Shown here piece by piece: positions 22,901 through 32,400 of a stretch of DNA of 64,000 bases. The number at the start of each line of letters is the position of its first letter. Positions within the stretch are counted from its first letter, which is position 1. Below the pieces are notes generated by a model. That model ran no database searches. It saw only the letters and a program-made list of their open reading frames with translations, and was not told the origin of the DNA. This DNA is from Okapia johnstoni (taxonomy: Eukaryota; Chordata; Mammalia; Artiodactyla; Giraffidae), in assembly GCA_024291935.2 (NCBI GenBank), contig CM044322.1, forward strand, positions 70,795,405 through 70,859,404, in the 5' to 3' direction. A program made the translations under genes and the position numbers.

Positions 22901-24747
22901 GTATTCTCATTCTGTTTAGTCTTATTATCTGACTAAGGTAATGCTTGAAAATTAATATCCAGTGTTTTCTAGGCTACCCTGGCTTGGCTGCTTTGGGGAG
23001 GTACCAATAGCACCTGTTCACTATGAGCTGAGTTTTTCTTAATTTTTTATCGCTGGAGATTTCTGTTATGTTGCAGCTAAATAACACTTGGGGCAATTTT
23101 TAATTCACCTGGAGATCTGCTTTTTTTTTTTTTTTTTGCTGTTCTGTGTGTCTTCTCTTCTTCATAGATGTGCTGCTCTGGTGTTGGTTTGTTGCCTGAT
23201 GCCTCAACAAGCTTTGTTTTTGGTCTGTTCACAGGAAAGACGGCAATAAGAAAAAGCATTAACTTACCTCAGATAAGCAGTATAATTTAGCTTATTAATC
23301 ATCTTAAGTGCCTGTTATAAAATACACACCACTTTTTCCTCTCATGATTTAGGCTTAAAATGTCAATGTTGTGTCTTGTTTTTAAACTTAAAATTAGATT
23401 GGTCAGAGTACCTGTGGGAATGATCAGGAAAGCTAGCCTTAGAGTGTTTAAAGTCCTGTGGAGTAGATTCTTTTATCTCAGATTATTTAAGAAATCAAGA
23501 GGTTAATCATTACATTTTATATTGAAAGATCTGAAAAGCTTAAATATACTTCTCGGGCCTCCCAGGTGGCTCATTGCTAACAATCAACTTGCCAAGCAGA
23601 AAACATGGGTTCGATCCCAGATGTGGAAAGATCCCTTGGAGAAGGAAATGGCAACCCACTCCAGTGTACCTGCCTGGAGAATCCCGTGGACAGAGGAGCC
23701 CGGCAGGCTGCACTCCATGGGGTCACAAAGAGTCGGACACAAGTTAGCAACTAAACAACAAATGTACTTTTTATCTTACTAAACTGTGTAATGTTTAAAT
23801 TTTATTTTTAACATGTAGCACCCAGGAGAGTTTCAGTCTGTTCTCAGGCAAATTGGAATTTATTTTTATTGCCAGTTTTCATATGTGCTTGCACTTTAAA
23901 AATCAGGTTAAAAGCAAATTAAAAGTGGGTACTCTTTTTTTTTTTTTTTTTTTTTTTAATGGCTTGGGCAATTATTTTAAACCATTTCCCCTTCAAGTAG
24001 CATGAGTAGTATGTTCTTCTCCATTCCAGATGACACTGGGAGGATTTTCTTCATCTTGTTCTCTTTTTCCACTTCTTAGTTAATATTTCACAGCAGCCCA
24101 TTTAAGGGTGACCTTCAGAGATTGAACAGCTGTGACCAGGGAAGTGTTCAGTTTGCTGTTTAGGGTTTTATTTATTGATCAGTTGTTGGTGCACAGAAAT
24201 GCCAGCAGTGGTTTTCATTAACATTTCACCATATTCTGCATTCTGAGGAGCTGAGAGTATCACTTAAGGAACAGGGATATTTGAAAAAGGGTGTTTTGCT
24301 CGTTAAGCATTTAGTGGTGAATTAATCTAATGTATGAAAGATTGAAAGATGCATTACCCTAGAATTTCCTTTCCTTTTCTTACTTCTCTTTTTGAAATAT
24401 GAAGCATTATTAACACCTTCGAGAATGGTTAGCAGCTTGAAACGTGTAGAAGTCTGATCGTTTTGCCTTTTTTTCTTCCTTTGGGGGCAACGCTGAGAAA
24501 AGTCCTGGGGGCATGGTTTGGGATTTGAATTATTTGTTGCTTCAGTAAAGAGTAATTGGGAGTTGGAGTTGGTTTTAACTTAAAAGTGGAGGGGTGGGGA
24601 TTTCTTAGCTCATGTTTGCTTGGAATGCATCTTCTAGCATCCATCAGAATTTCTGTTCTTGAAAGTAACTGGTCTAAGTTGATAACTAAAGAAATCTTTT
24701 TATTTCTAATCTCTTTAGCAGGAGGAGCAATCTCAGAACTGTTATGA
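1898..24747 (+). CDS. RBBP5: RBBP5, WD40 subunit of MLL/SET1 (COMPASS) histone H3K4 methyltransferases, coding exons 2-14
   Basis: Joined exons are 1898-1923, 2737-2909, 9621-9761, 10706-10868, 12020-12129, 13193-13312, 13400-13553, 13651-13722, 14657-14774, 16026-16095, 16478-16707, 17719-17910 and 24719-24747. All have AG/GT borders and compatible phases. They total 1598 nt; the missing 19 nt (six codons plus one base) are exon 1, left of the window, giving the 538 residues known for mammals. Residues about 20-330 form the WD40 propeller (visible WDF, WDV and SIW strand ends). An acidic hinge at 327-366 ([16 protein letters not shown]) corresponds to the segment known to bind ASH2L and nucleosome, and [10 protein letters not shown] to the WDR5-binding motif. 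The tail is basic, with PKKKPK and an AT-hook-like GRPKGSK. The protein is a nuclear scaffold in the WDR5-RBBP5-ASH2L-DPY30 core that activates MLL/SET1 enzymes. No frameshift or stop was seen. Confidence 0.97.
1924..2736 (+). other. RBBP5: RBBP5 intron 2
   Basis: About 0.8 kb of AT-rich intron with short A/T runs. No repeat family or exon was recognised. Confidence 0.85.
2737..2909 (+). CDS. RBBP5: RBBP5 exon 3, WD40 blade 1
   Basis: Encodes residues 16-73, including the first propeller blade with [12 protein letters not shown]. It begins in phase 0 after TTCTAG and ends two bases into the Cys codon before GTAAGG. Confidence 0.97.
3745..3880. repeat. Old L1M-like fragment
   Basis: The phrases AGAGATGTATAATTCACATG, ACATTCACCCAATTAAAATG and TTGTGCAGCTATCATCACGA follow a pattern frequent in old mammalian L1 elements. 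It is diverged and the exact subfamily is not assigned. Confidence 0.45.
5391..5512 (+). mobile_element. Bov-tA-type SINE monomer, plus orientation
   Basis: Contains the ruminant BovA unit from TGGCAACCCACTCCAG to GAAGCGACTTAGCAGCAG with a short AGC tail. A near-duplication (AGAGTAAAAA before, AGAGTGAAAAA after) resembles a target-site duplication. Confidence 0.9.
5535..5671 (-). mobile_element. Bov-tA SINE, minus orientation
   Basis: On the minus strand this reads as the tRNA-derived head (TCTTCCCTGGTGGCTCGGAT) with a B-box-like GGTTCGACCC, followed by the start of the BovA body. It lies only about 20 bp from the plus-oriented unit, giving an inverted pair. Confidence 0.88.
7090..7316 (+). 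repeat. MIR SINE remnant
   Basis: Shows the MIR order: GAGCACTTACTGTTCCAG, then an AAATGAGAAAGTTGAAG-type core, then ACTTGCCCAAGACCACACAG, ending in a GCCTGTGTTCTTAACC-type tail. It is an ancient, diverged tRNA-derived SINE. Confidence 0.8.
7545..7821 (+). mobile_element. Bov-A2 SINE dimer with 12-bp target-site duplication
   Basis: Two BovA monomers (GGAGAAGGCAATGGCACCCC and GGAGAAGGAAATGGCAACCC) are joined by a CACTTTTCACTC linker and end in (AGC)n. The 12-bp AGGTATTACATT at 7533-7544 is repeated at 7822-7833, which sets the borders and shows a young insertion. Confidence 0.96.
8140..8800. repeat. Old L1-like fragment
   Basis: Phrases such as TTGCTGCTTTCAAGATCCTT, GAGGTTTGCTTAGCTTCTTG and CAGTCATTATTTCTTCAAAT are typical of old mammalian L1 copies, probably in antisense. 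The subfamily is not assigned and no intact frame remains. Confidence 0.5.
9621..9761 (+). CDS. RBBP5: RBBP5 exon 4, WD40 blade 2
   Basis: Encodes residues 73-120, with [16 protein letters not shown] closing a propeller blade. The acceptor is CCTCAG; the exon ends CA before GTATGT, splitting a Gln codon. Confidence 0.97.
10096..10218 (+). mobile_element. CHR-family SINE (cetartiodactyl tRNA-Glu type), truncated
   Basis: Starts GAACTTCCCTGGAAAACCAG, has a GGGTTCGGGG B-box-like segment, and ends in CCCAGCGCAGCCAAATAAAT plus an A-rich tail. It is about half the length of a full CHR element and sits in RBBP5 intron 4. Confidence 0.85.
10706..10868 (+). CDS. RBBP5: RBBP5 exon 5, WD40 propeller
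   Basis: Encodes residues 120-174, including [19 protein letters not shown] and the start of the next blade. The acceptor is AAACAG and the donor GTAAGCC; it ends in phase 0. Confidence 0.97.
11415..11835. repeat. Old L1M-type LINE fragment in RBBP5 intron 5
   Basis: Shows a GTAAAATGCACTTACAATTT, then GTGCAGTCATCACCGTCATT, then GTGTGACTGGCTTGTTTCAC, then CTATTGATGGATACTTGGGT order known from old mammalian L1 copies. It is diverged and non-coding. Confidence 0.6.
12020..12129 (+). CDS. RBBP5: RBBP5 exon 6, WD40 propeller
   Basis: Encodes residues 175-211 ([15 protein letters not shown] to IEFARKGS). The acceptor is ACTTCAG; it ends two bases into a Ser codon before GTAAGTG. Confidence 0.97.
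12130..13192 (+). other. RBBP5: RBBP5 intron 6
   Basis: About 1.06 kb of AT-rich intron. A short MIR-like phrase (AATGCCTGGCACATGGTAAG near 12384) is the only recognisable element. Confidence 0.8.
13193..13312 (+). CDS. RBBP5: RBBP5 exon 7, WD40 propeller
   Basis: Encodes residues 211-251 ([16 protein letters not shown] to KLQDLVNR). The acceptor is TTTGTAG; it ends AG before GTATGTG and is completed by exon 8. Confidence 0.97.
13400..13553 (+). CDS. RBBP5: RBBP5 exon 8, WD40 propeller
   Basis: Encodes residues 251-302 ([15 protein letters not shown] to GELLLDVA), including the blade strand HALYIWEKS. Only 87 bp of intron separates it from exon 7. The donor is GTAAGTA. Confidence 0.97.
13651..13722 (+). 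CDS. RBBP5: RBBP5 exon 9, last WD40 blade
   Basis: This 24-codon, phase 0-0 exon encodes residues 303-326 ([20 protein letters not shown]). The acceptor is AATTTAG and the donor GTAAGTA. Confidence 0.97.
14126..14395 (+). mobile_element. CHR-family SINE in RBBP5 intron 9
   Basis: Begins GGATGTCCCTGATGGTCCAG, has GGTTCGATCC as the tRNA B box, continues with AACAAGAGAAGCCAGTATGT and GAAGAGTAGCCCCCACTTGG, and ends CAGCCAAATAAAG. It is nearly full length. Confidence 0.9.
14657..14774 (+). CDS. RBBP5: RBBP5 exon 10, acidic hinge
   Basis: Encodes residues 327-366: [18 protein letters not shown], then the strongly acidic [20 protein letters not shown]. In the known complex this segment contacts ASH2L and stimulates methyltransferase activity. 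It ends one base into a Gly codon before GTAATA. Confidence 0.97.
15360..15905 (+). repeat. L2/MIR-type 3' end remnants in RBBP5 intron 10
   Basis: Two stretches look like L2-class 3' ends: 15390-15460 (AGCACAGGGCTTTGCATCTA, GAATGCTTAATG) and 15750-15905 (TCTGTCTCCCCAATTAGACT, CAGTGTCTAGCATATAGTGG, AAGTTCAGCACG). The 270 bp between them does not match and carries an unexplained minus-strand open frame. Confidence 0.55.
16026..16095 (+). CDS. RBBP5: RBBP5 exon 11, WDR5-binding motif
   Basis: Encodes residues 366-389: [20 protein letters not shown] and [12 protein letters not shown] is the segment known to dock on WDR5. The acceptor is CTGCAG and the donor GTGAGC. Confidence 0.97.
16478..16707 (+). 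CDS. RBBP5: RBBP5 exon 12, C-terminal acidic/proline region
   Basis: Encodes residues 389-466: [18 protein letters not shown], a proline-rich [12 protein letters not shown], then the lysine-rich SSEKKRQSS and [11 protein letters not shown], which looks like a nuclear localisation signal. The 382-bp intron before it shows nothing recognisable. Confidence 0.97.
17293..17560 (+). mobile_element. Bov-A2 SINE dimer with 11-bp target-site duplication
   Basis: A two-monomer BovA element ending in (AGC)n. TTTTGTAGTAT at 17282-17292 recurs at 17561-17571. It lies in RBBP5 intron 12, about 150 bp from the exon 13 acceptor. Confidence 0.96.
17719..17910 (+). CDS. RBBP5: RBBP5 exon 13, basic tail
   Basis: Encodes residues 466-530: [17 protein letters not shown], the AT-hook-like [13 protein letters not shown], and the Ser/Lys-rich tail to QPLT. 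The acceptor is TTACAG and the donor GTAAGG. Confidence 0.97.
18001..18144. repeat. Local duplication, copy A
   Basis: The text from CTTCCCTCCTTTTCTCCAGT to TTCCCTTGATCT recurs at 18280-18423 with scattered differences, both copies being about 144 bp. Part of it (CAGTGGCTGTTAACC) resembles the end of an old hAT-type element. Confidence 0.85.
18280..18423. repeat. Local duplication, copy B
   Basis: Second copy of the unit at 18001-18144, offset 279 bp. From about 18364 it continues to 18527, where GGTAAGAACCCCTGG is roughly the inverse of CAGTGGCTCTTAACC, suggesting that copy B keeps both ends of a small hAT-like DNA transposon. Confidence 0.8.
20374..21411 (+). mobile_element. BovB LINE, internally deleted and 5'-truncated
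   Basis: Holds BovB internal sequence (TTTGCCATTCCCTTCTCCAG, TGATGGTGGTTTTCATTCTG), then the reverse-transcriptase C-terminal region in plus orientation, ending GGACTGAGCAACTGAAGAAC. Frameshifts and stops leave only fragments open. The joint near 20740-20770 skips part of the consensus. Confidence 0.92.
23552..23760 (+). mobile_element. Bov-tA SINE
   Basis: Has the full tRNA-derived head (GGCCTCCCAGGTGGCTCATT, B box GGTTCGATCC) joined to the BovA body and ending in a GAGTCGGACACAAGTTAGCA type tail. Imperfect flanks AAATATACTT and AAATGTACTT look like an aged target-site duplication. Confidence 0.93.
24719..24747 (+). CDS. RBBP5: RBBP5 exon 14 (terminal coding exon)
   Basis: The last 29 coding nt encode AGGAISELL and stop TGA (24745-24747) after acceptor CTCTTTAG. 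Its identity rests on the exact match to the known C-terminus and on phase. Confidence 0.95.
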
Positions 24748-25648
24748 AGACCCTTGAAGTTCTTCATTCTTCCCTACTTTGCCATCATGTGGCCTCTGGA
24801 CACTGTGGTCAGTCATCTGAGATTGACTTTAATTTAAAACAAAGGCCTCTGTCTTCCACCCAGGAGGTGGAAAGGAGTGAATTTTATGTTTGAATGAAGA
24901 AGTGAATTATGGAAGAAGAGTATATGTCCCTTCCCTTTCAAGCATAAGTCCAAATAGACTCTCAGGAATGAGGATTTGTGAAGACATCAAACAGGAATTT
25001 TGACTCTTTAAATTTAAATGCTCATTATGTTGCTGGAGGAGATTGCTGGTCTGCTCGTCTGTCTTCCCTGTACCCAGCATCGTTTCGGCTTCTCACTTCC
25101 TATCTCCTACTTGCCTTCGCTCCTCCGTGCATGTCCTTGAGTGACTTATTTTTACCTGAAATTTTGCTGCCTGTATCCTAGGAAAAACTTCTGTTTGCAC
25201 ATTCTTTCTTCCATTTTTAAAGTTACCTGCTCACCAGATACCTCCTATATTTCCATATTGTGTTACAAAGGATGGGCAGAAAAGAAAGTGCTTGAAAGAT
25301 TTCAGATTTTCTGAGAGAGAAGAAAGGACCCCCTCTTTTTAACATCCTGTAACATTTTGCTCAAGAAGCTGGGCTGTAAGAGGGTCAGGGTTTTTCTTGG
25401 TTTTCTTTTCATTGCATGTTTCTCTCCAGTATTGGTTCATTCAATCATGGTTTATGAAGATAGCTAGTTTCATTTGTCTCCAGCAAAGAATCATTAGTAG
25501 TTTATATTGCTTTACCTGTACTGGCTTCCAGAGACAAAAACAAACCGGGGTATCTCTCAACAAGCTTATTTTATACTGGGGTGGGGGAATCTATGCAAGG
25601 ACTCAAATTTAAAACCGTGCATAATCAAAGCAGCAACAACACAATTCA

Positions 25649-25654
25649 AATAAA
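25649..25654 (+). terminator. RBBP5: Candidate proximal poly(A) signal of RBBP5
   Basis: AATAAA in CAAATAAAAAAG, 0.9 kb after the stop codon; a possible shorter mRNA form. Confidence 0.4.
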
Positions 25655-26737
25655 AAAGTCAAAGAACTTTTTTTTTTAATCATTGCTTGTGGACATCTGT
25701 CCTTCCCATCAGTCATCGTGTTTCCGCTCCTTATATCCATGCTCCTTTTTCTGCCTACATGTTTCCAGTCACTTCCTTTCTGTGAAAGGTTGCTTAACTT
25801 TTTAAAAATTTTTTAATTTTTGCTTTTGCTGTTCTTTATATAAAAATTAGCAAATTGAATGGATGTGTCCATCAGGTGTTTGAAATTCTCTGAAAATCCA
25901 GAATGAAGAAACCAGGTGTGGAGAAGGTTCTCTAGCCCCTCTGAGTAGAGCTTTGAGCTGACTGGAAGTGCTCAGTCTGGATCATCATTTTCATGGTATT
26001 TTCAAAGAAGAGTTAAACACTGTGCTTATTGAGAAATCTCTGTCGGTTGGTGGTTGCTTCAATAGGTAGCCAAACAAGTTGATTACTTTTTGGATTTTAG
26101 CGTAGAAATCAAAGTAGAACACATCAGCAAGAGCCTTTTCCATTCCGTCTCTAGAACCAAAATGTTCAGTAGTTGAAGAGCTCTCCCTGAAGCAGTGGCC
26201 AAATGTCTATATTTTTAGATGCCACTGCCTTTTCCTCAGATGCTCCTTTTGTGAATTTCATTTCCTATTTCATATCAGACCAATGGTTGAGATTGGTAGG
26301 TGGGTCACTAGGCATGTTTTTGTTTTGCAGACATTACTTCCATTTCATTTCTCTCTATACTGTACACTGCAGCAGAATGCAAACTGTGTGATACAGTTGG
26401 CCTCTGCCTTATTTCTGCAAAGTAGCTGGGTGTCTTCTGCCTGAGCATTTGGGTGTTCAGGCTCTGTCCACCTCCTAAACTGGCTCCTGGGAAAAGCAAC
26501 GTCAGCCCTGCCAGAGTGTCTGGTAGCAGCTCCTAATAATTTATGCTTCTGGAATTGTTCTCAGCTCCTGAAACCTTCTGTCCATTTCAGTTTGGTTTTC
26601 TAGATTTGTACCATATATGCATATTCTTGTTTTCCCTTCTGTCACCCTCCCATCCCCTCAGCGTTTTTTAATGTCTAGTTTTGTATGAGAGGAGACTTAG
26701 CCTCGGGTACTTCTTGCTGAAGCTTTAATGCTTTGTA

Positions 26738-26743
26738 AATAAA
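26738..26743 (+). terminator. RBBP5: Candidate distal poly(A) signal of RBBP5
   Basis: AATAAA in TTGTAAATAAAATCGG, followed by GT-rich sequence (GGTGTAGGTGTTTGC) about 25 bp on, as expected for a cleavage site. Confidence 0.6.
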
Positions 26744-26765
26744 ATCGGATGTTTATTAAAGAACA

Positions 26766-28224
26766 GGTGTAGGTGTTTGCTTGTAGACGACTGATCACTT
26801 ATGAAAGTCACCAGCCTCTTCACTCTGTTTAACAGAAGATATAGCTTACTTGGTTGATGTTATTAATAGATCTTCTCTATATGGAAATACAGAGCTAGAA
26901 GGGCTGAGAGGTGGCCTGGTAGTCTAAATATCTGTCTCTGGACAATATTATGTTAAATAAACAAAGCAAAATCAGTGTTAGATCATTCAGGAGTGACCTC
27001 TCTTCAAATTCTTTTGCTCAGTAAGTGTGTGACTACACTGCAGAGGCCACAGTGCTAGGAGACATTTCAGAGCTTACAAAAACGCTTGTGAGGAACCTCC
27101 TGCCTTCCAGGGATAAATTCCTCTTCATTAGCACTTTTTCTGCCTAAATTAAATAGCTTTGAAATCCACTGAATACTTACTGTCTCCTAAAGAATAAAAA
27201 TATTTAAGTCTTTGATTTTAATTGTCTCTAAATCTGAGTGTCTACTTACGAATTTTCCCTGTTATGTGACTGAGAATCTTTTTGACATCACAGCTGTTTC
27301 CTAGCAACCTTGACCCAAGTGAATTATGAGCTCCTTCTGTGTTTTGTGGGGTGGAGGGACTAGACTGAGAGGCAGGGAGATTTAGGTATCCTCTCCCCCA
27401 AAATGTATCTTTTGGTACCCTTGGGAAGGAAGAGTGCCTACAAGTGAGAAACTGCATTTAATATTGCCTATCTTGCTAAGCATTGATTCTAGAAGACCTC
27501 GTGGCCCTTCATGAATTTATTCCTCTTTAAAATTCCTTACATATGAAGAGTGTTTGACACTTTACAAAGTGTTTTCATGTACAGTTTATCATTTGATGCT
27601 CAAAGTGACCTTCCTGAAATAGGCAAGGAGTTAATTTACAAAGGAGGTAACAAGTTCAGGAAGAGGAAGTCACTTGCATCTTAGTCCAGAGTTCTTAATC
27701 CTTTCAATAGAAGGTTTAGGAGCATTTAAAGGTGATGATAGCTTAATTCAAATTAATCCTCTTTTTAGAGTTGGTATTTGATTTCTTACTTGGTCAGATT
27801 TAACGGGGATTTTGAGACGTTTACATTCAGATCCCGCAATTTGGAAAGGGTGAGGAACAGTATAGCCTCAGTGGGCATTGAGTTTATTTGGAAATTCACT
27901 TCAACTTCTGAAGCCTTTTCATCTATCTTCCCAAGAGGTGGATTAAAATTCATTAAAAAGATGTGAAAAGAGTGAAGACTTTGGGAAAGTGGTCGTTAGC
28001 AAACAGAGATCGCAAAGCAGCAGTGTTGTGACTTTTGTCTGCCTGTGGCCTCACCTGTTAATAAGGACTGGACTTTAGTTGTAATTTTTTAATGACAATG
28101 CATGCATGATATCTTTTGACTTTGAAGGCTATCTTACGTCGAAAGAATTGAGTTATGACATGGTGGTGGATTTAGCTGTAACACCTCAGGAGTTGGCTGA
28201 GGGTATTGAAATGCCTGCTAAGAG
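26766..28224 (+). other. RBBP5-TMEM81 spacer and TMEM81 5' region
   Basis: Contains a MIR-like stretch near 27560-27690 and otherwise unassigned sequence. Any TMEM81 5' UTR exon must lie here or further left. No CpG-rich promoter is visible. Confidence 0.6.
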
Positions 28225-29055
28225 ATGAAGACTTTGGCCACTAGTTTCATCCTTGGGAGCCTGGTGTTGGCCATCTGTCTACCTTTGGTGGTGACCTTAC
28301 CTAAAACACTGGCCATCCCTGAGAAACTGCAAGAAGCTGTGGGAAAAGTTATTGTCAATGCCACAACCTGTACTGTCACCTGTGGCCTTGGCTTTAAGGA
28401 AGAGACTGTCTGTGAGGTGGGCCCTGATGGAGTGAGAAGGAAGTGTAAGTCTCAGCGCTTGGAATGTCTGACCAACTGGCTCTGTGGAATGCTTCATTTC
28501 ACTCTTCTCATAGGGAAGGAATTTAAGCTGAGCTGTCTGAGTCCAGACATTCTGGAGATCGGGCAGGAAGCTTTCCGATTCACCTGGAGACTTGCTCGGG
28601 GAATCATCTCAACTGATGATGAAGTCTTCAAACCCTTCCGAGCCAGTTCCTACTTTATAAAGTTTCAGTCCATTCAAGAGTATGACTCTGGGACCTACCG
28701 GTGTGATGTGCAGCTGTTAAAAACCTTGAGACTTGTCAAGAGGCTCTACTTTGGGCTGAGGGTCCTTCCTCCTCATTTGGTGAACCTGAATTTCCATCAG
28801 TCCCTTACTGAGGATCAGAAGTTAGTAGATGAGGGCCTGGAAGTGAATCTGGACAACTATTCAAGGCCTCAGCACCCACCGTGGAAAAAGAAGGTGGCCA
28901 TAGCTGTGGGAGTAGGCATTGCCGGTGGCGTGACTGGTGGTGTGTTGGTGAGCATCGCGCTGTGCAGTGGGCCGAGGGTGACCCATAGCAGTGCCAGTCT
29001 TGAGACCTTACAAGCCTTGCTGGCAAAGGGCAGGATGCTCTGGAAGCCAGACTAG
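28225..29055 (+). CDS. TMEM81: TMEM81, sperm type I membrane protein with Ig-like ectodomain
   Basis: One uninterrupted frame of 276 residues. Residues 1-24 are a hydrophobic signal peptide; 30-90 are rich in Cys with one N-glycosylation site (NAT at 45); about 95-180 form an Ig-like domain closed by [13 protein letters not shown] precedes a glycine-rich transmembrane helix at about 224-247. The family has been reported to join IZUMO1 and SPACA6 in the sperm complex that meets the egg receptor. The start is supported by the signal peptide right after it. The mammalian protein is, from memory, about 255 residues; here the part after the helix (from residue 248) is a longer unrelated tail, suggesting an indel near the end. 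The coding region is intronless, as in other mammals. Confidence 0.93.
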   Translation: MKTLATSFILGSLVLAICLPLVVTLPKTLAIPEKLQEAVGKVIVNATTCTVTCGLGFKEETVCEVGPDGVRRKCKSQRLECLTNWLCGMLHFTLLIGKEFKLSCLSPDILEIGQEAFRFTWRLARGIISTDDEVFKPFRASSYFIKFQSIQEYDSGTYRCDVQLLKTLRLVKRLYFGLRVLPPHLVNLNFHQSLTEDQKLVDEGLEVNLDNYSRPQHPPWKKKVAIAVGVGIAGGVTGGVLVSIALCSGPRVTHSSASLETLQALLAKGRMLWKPD

Positions 29056-29430
29056 GTTTTCAGGGGAGTGTTCTGGCTGCCTGCTTGTGGACTGGCTAAG
29101 AGGGAGACTTCGTTACCAAAGAACTGAGTGGATGGTGTGGGACAGGCAGCATGATGGTAGCTGTGGGCAACAGTCTCTTAACTGTGTTCCAGGTGGACCT
29201 CTCAGCTCTTCCCTGCCCACCAGGTACCCAGGAAACCTGACTGCAGGCATCTCCCTAGTCCTGGGACGAGTTGTGTCTTCCACATTTGCATTAATTTTCT
29301 GCCCTTTACAGCTTGTATGCCTCCTACCATGATCTCCCTTCTGAGCAGTATAATCATGTAGAAGGATATGATAGCTTTTCTAGTGAAAGCAGTTTTTTCC
29401 TCTTCAATAAAATAATTCACAGTAACTATA
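29056..29430 (+). other. TMEM81: TMEM81 3' UTR (probable)
   Basis: A short non-repetitive stretch from the stop codon to about 20 bp past AATAAA. Confidence 0.6.
29406..29411 (+). terminator. TMEM81: Candidate poly(A) signal of TMEM81
   Basis: AATAAA in TTCAATAAAATAATTC, 0.35 kb after the stop. Confidence 0.6.
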
Positions 29431-32400
29431 TGGAGATCTAACCTTTTCTGCTCTTCAGTGTAAAATTTCTTGTCAGTCGTTTAAATTTTCCGACCATAGT
29501 CAGTCTGGTTTTGGGTTAAACTCACACCCGAGTTTTTAGAATAGACATTGAACAAACTGCTTTGTTTGCGGCATATGCCCATTTGTGGCAGAGCCAAGGG
29601 TGATGACGACTTCAGACTCAAGTGTGTAAGAGACAGTCACTGAATGTTAGTAAGTCATTTGCCACCCTTAGACCTCCCAGGTGAAGCCTCTGTGCTCAGG
29701 ACTAAATTGAATTCCTGGCGAAACTTGGATTTTTCTGTTGGTAGATTCCCCCTGAACGGTTTCTTGGCTTGCTTCCTGATCCTATCCTTCTAGCAACTTT
29801 CAGTGCCCTGAAGCTTATGTTGTTGGAGAGGTCAGGGGTATTGGTTTCTTAGAGCAGTCAGGGCTCCCAGAGGGAGGACTAGTACCTTCCTTCCTCAACA
29901 GGAAATCCAGTCTTAAGAGGTCATCAGACTGTGTCTGAGATAATTGACTTGGCTTGTGGAACCATCAGGGAAATAGCTCTTGGGCCACCAACTGAGCTGA
30001 TTCTATTTGAGAGAATTAGCATTTCTTCCCTTCAGTTTGCTGTCAGTATAGACGAAGTAGCAGAAATAAGACTTGGACCAGTGGTTATCTTCTCTGCCCA
30101 TATGTCTGAGTCACCCAGATAAACTTTTGAAAAATAAGATTCCTGAGTCTCAATCTGAGGATGCTAACTCAGTTTAAATTATGACCAATGGATCTCTGTT
30201 ATTTCTTCTATTTTAAATAAAAAGTTCAAACCCATAAAAAAGTTGAAAGTTTTGATGGCACCCATAGACCCTTTAACTGGATTCACTGATTGCAAACTTT
30301 GCTCCAATTCTCTTCCTCTCTAAATACATATTGATTTTATAAAAAACACTTGAAAGTGAGTCACAGTGTGGCCTTTTACCCTTTAATCATTTATGTATCT
30401 CTTAATAAGGACATTCATCTGTGTAACTACAGCGACGTCACACTAACAATTCCCTAATCTTATGTATAGTTGATACATCATTCCTCCCAACTTCTAAAAT
30501 CTTGGAACTTTTAATGTTTGATCCAGGGTCAAGTGAAGGTTCACGTATTACATTTGATTATTTCTCTTAAGTCTTATTTTACAACAGATCCCCTACATTT
30601 TTTTTCATGACATTCATATTGAAGAGGTCGTTTGTCTTGCATACATGTCCCACAGTTATTTCCTCATGATAAGATTCCTGAGGAATGAATCTTAAACATT
30701 TTTGACAAGAGCCAACAAAAGTGATATGTACTTACTGCATGACCTCAGGAGGCCCAGTGTCAGGGAGACCCACTGTTGATGGTAAGCTTGATCATTTGGT
30801 TAAGGTGGTGATTGCCAGATCTCTGCAGTGGTATACCTGTATATGTTTTCCTTTTGTAATCTGTGGGGTGATGCCTTGTGATTATCTGGTTTCTAAAAAT
30901 CATTCACAGGTGTTTTGGAATCCATGATCTTTGCCTTATTACACATTGGGGATTGCAAAATGATGGATTTTTAAATTCATTTTTGTATCACACTGCATTT
31001 TTCTCTTAAGTGCTATTGTTTTTATTCTTTAGAGATTTCAGTGGATTCTCTTTTATTCAGTGAATTATATATAACCCATTACTGTTGTCATATTTTTGAT
31101 TTTCAAATTATTCCCACTTTTGGCCAGGAGTCCCTTCAAGCCAGCTCTTTTGTCCTTTTGGTGTGGCCCCATTTGACTTTGAGCATGTCCTTGCAACAGC
31201 AAGATGCCTCAGATGCACTCCAAACCTGAATCTCCAAGGGGCTTTGATTCCTTTTAATGTGGGAAGTAGTATTTAGAAACCACGGTGTGAGTGCTAGATG
31301 CTTATTGCCACTAGAGGGTCACTACTTCTAGGCCATTTGTATATCCTGTGTATGTATAAATCATGTGTTCAAAAGCATCTTTGTTTTTCAGAAGTCTTCT
31401 AGATAATTCTGGTATATAGCAAAGGTTGAGAACCACTGGCCTATACTCATGCATAGGGAGTCTTTTAACTATTGCTCTTATTTTGAAAAGACCTTAAAAT
31501 TTCCACACACTTTTTCTCCCATTCTCTACCTCAGATGGGATGTTACTCAGAAGAACTGGGTTGGTCCTCTTTCTGTGTAATGGAGAAAGCTAACTGACCC
31601 TTCGTAGTCCTCATCTTTGAAACGCATGATTGTGAGGATCAGATGAGATCCTGTGAGTCAAACTCCTCTAAGCTGTGAAGTTCAGACATGTACAGAGTTG
31701 GGGAATGTCACTAATGAAGCTCATCACTTCGGTCCTGGACACTTTGCTGAAGCAGTCAGAAGAGAGTTTGCTCTGCTTTGAAAGAGGACCGTAAAACATT
31801 AATATTACATTGATGAGGAGGGTTGAGGGGTGCAGTGTGTTCCCATTTTACAGCTGGAAAGACAGACCTAAGAAGAGCTAAATAACTTCTCCAGCATTCT
31901 ATTGTAAGCTGGTAGTCAAACATGAGATGGAATATGTTACAGCTCTAGGTTTAGAGCATTCTGCCTTAGTTTGAGGATGTGAGGGTACTGAATTGGGAAG
32001 AGAACAAAACCCACTCAAATGCATTAGTGCAGCCTCAAACCCAGCTTAGTTCTTTGAATTCTATGCATGTGGTCTGCCTCTAAAGAATCAAGGAGATGCT
32101 GCCTAAGATTTGGCTCCAGAGTGGCCAGTGCTTCCAGCATCTCTTTGGGTACAAAAGTAGCAGGGATGAAGCTGTGTGGCCTTTCGGGGGCTCACCGTCA
32201 GCCTCAGCTTCCCTGTGCCCAACAGGCCAGGGCAGGCCTCTGCTCACCTTATTTTCCCTGATGGAAGCTGCCAGGAGCAGTCAGCACAGAGAGAAGTGAA
32301 CACTCACAGTTGCCTAAGTGTGTCCTGCGTCTTGGGTGTGATGGAAGTTGTGATAAACGTTGAATGCAGGATAGTGTTGTAGTTGGAAAATGTGACTAGA

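Larger units (their letters stand above)
17911..24718 (+). other. RBBP5: RBBP5 intron 13
   Basis: A 6.8-kb intron separates exon 13 from the terminal coding exon. It holds a diverged local duplication (18001-18423), a 1-kb BovB (20374-21411), a Bov-tA (23552-23760), long poly-T runs near 23121 and 23936, and an unassigned block at 21412-23000. Confidence 0.85.
24748..26765 (+). other. RBBP5: RBBP5 3' UTR (probable)
   Basis: About 2 kb downstream of the stop is free of recognisable repeats and ends at an AATAAA (26738-26743). That length fits a vertebrate 3' UTR. The exact cleavage site is inferred. Confidence 0.65.

Noticed and set aside
23552..23640. tRNA gene
   Set aside because: The A- and B-box-like parts are the tRNA-derived head of a Bov-tA SINE; there is no complete cloverleaf. 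The same holds for the other Bov-tA and CHR heads.
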